Positions 63,995 through 64,000 of a DNA stretch of 64,000 bases are shown here, one piece after another (position 1 is the first letter of the stretch; the number at the start of each line of letters is the position of its first letter). The notes under the pieces are model-generated. The model was not told the DNA's origin, ran no database searches, and saw only the letters and a list, made by a program, of their open reading frames with translations. Made by a program: the position numbers and the translations under genes. The stretch is from Clostridium sp. NkU-1 (lineage in GTDB: Bacteria; Bacillota_A; Clostridia; Lachnospirales; Lachnospiraceae), in the NCBI GenBank assembly GCA_001312405.1, contig BBDR01000004.1, positions 186,001 through 250,000 on the forward strand, read 5' to 3'.

Positions 63995-64000
63995 ATTATG

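Noticed and set aside
1..64000. Widespread true pseudogenes
   Set aside because: Breaks occur evenly in unrelated genes, and single-base changes at short runs restore full-length family proteins. Sequence error explains them better.

Overview
The window looks like chromosome of a spore-forming, anaerobic, low-to-mid GC Firmicute of the Lachnospiraceae (Lacrimispora / Clostridium sphenoides type). The signs are an alpha/beta-type spore protein, an anaerobic cobalamin operon, [FeFe]-hydrogenase maturation genes, a Na+-pump decarboxylase subunit, YesMN-type two-component systems with sugar ABC transporters, and strong AGGAGG ribosome sites. No rRNA, tRNA, CRISPR array, phage or complete insertion sequence was seen. 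Only a short IS256-type transposase remnant and one MITE-like palindrome hint at mobile DNA.

The reading frames are broken about 70 times in some 40 genes. Several breaks are one extra A or T in a run that restores the frame at six. Others are missing bases elsewhere. Because essential and non-essential genes are hit alike, I read these as uncorrected sequencing indels and annotate each gene across its breaks as one CDS. The true frame must be confirmed from reads.

Layout: 1-1532 chemotaxis receptor (5' end outside). 1810-4642 fructose operon fruK-fruA. 4798-6548 HAD phosphatase and an LCP-family protein. 6703-11521 Zn/Mn ABC uptake (znuACB), the K+ system trkH-trkA and a small Cys-rich FeoB-associated protein. 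11583-12604 (minus) PTS IIC-like permease. 12852-15189 two metal-type GTPases, one with a Cys/His tandem repeat and one fused to a YcgQ-type domain. 15371-19059 VOC protein, palindrome, polysaccharide deacetylase and D,D-carboxypeptidase. 19267-26572 YesMN-type kinase/regulator, ribose-type ABC transporter and an orphan TRAP binding protein. 26800-29330 envelope-stress-like operon (PspC, PadR, DUF1700, DUF4097, PspC) behind a consensus promoter and two 17-bp palindromes. 29489 SASP. 29844-39433 ten-gene anaerobic cobalamin operon cbiD-L-F-G-H-JE-T-A-cobT-cobU.

39589-51428 is a host-glycan locus: two-component system, two ABC permeases, GH112 phosphorylase, GH88 unsaturated glucuronyl hydrolase, GH29 fucosidase and solute-binding protein. 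51507-54829 has two PHP-domain hydrolase paralogues around an organophosphate-type MFS transporter. 55268-58900 has OsmC, a lipoyl-domain-fused dihydrolipoamide dehydrogenase, lipoate ligase and a Cys-containing MarR regulator. Together these look like a self-contained lipoyl-dependent peroxidase system and are my main candidate for an undescribed unit. 59345-62398 TM1266-type regulator, hydG and hydF. 62414-63994 a structured leader with terminator, then oadB and a small membrane protein.
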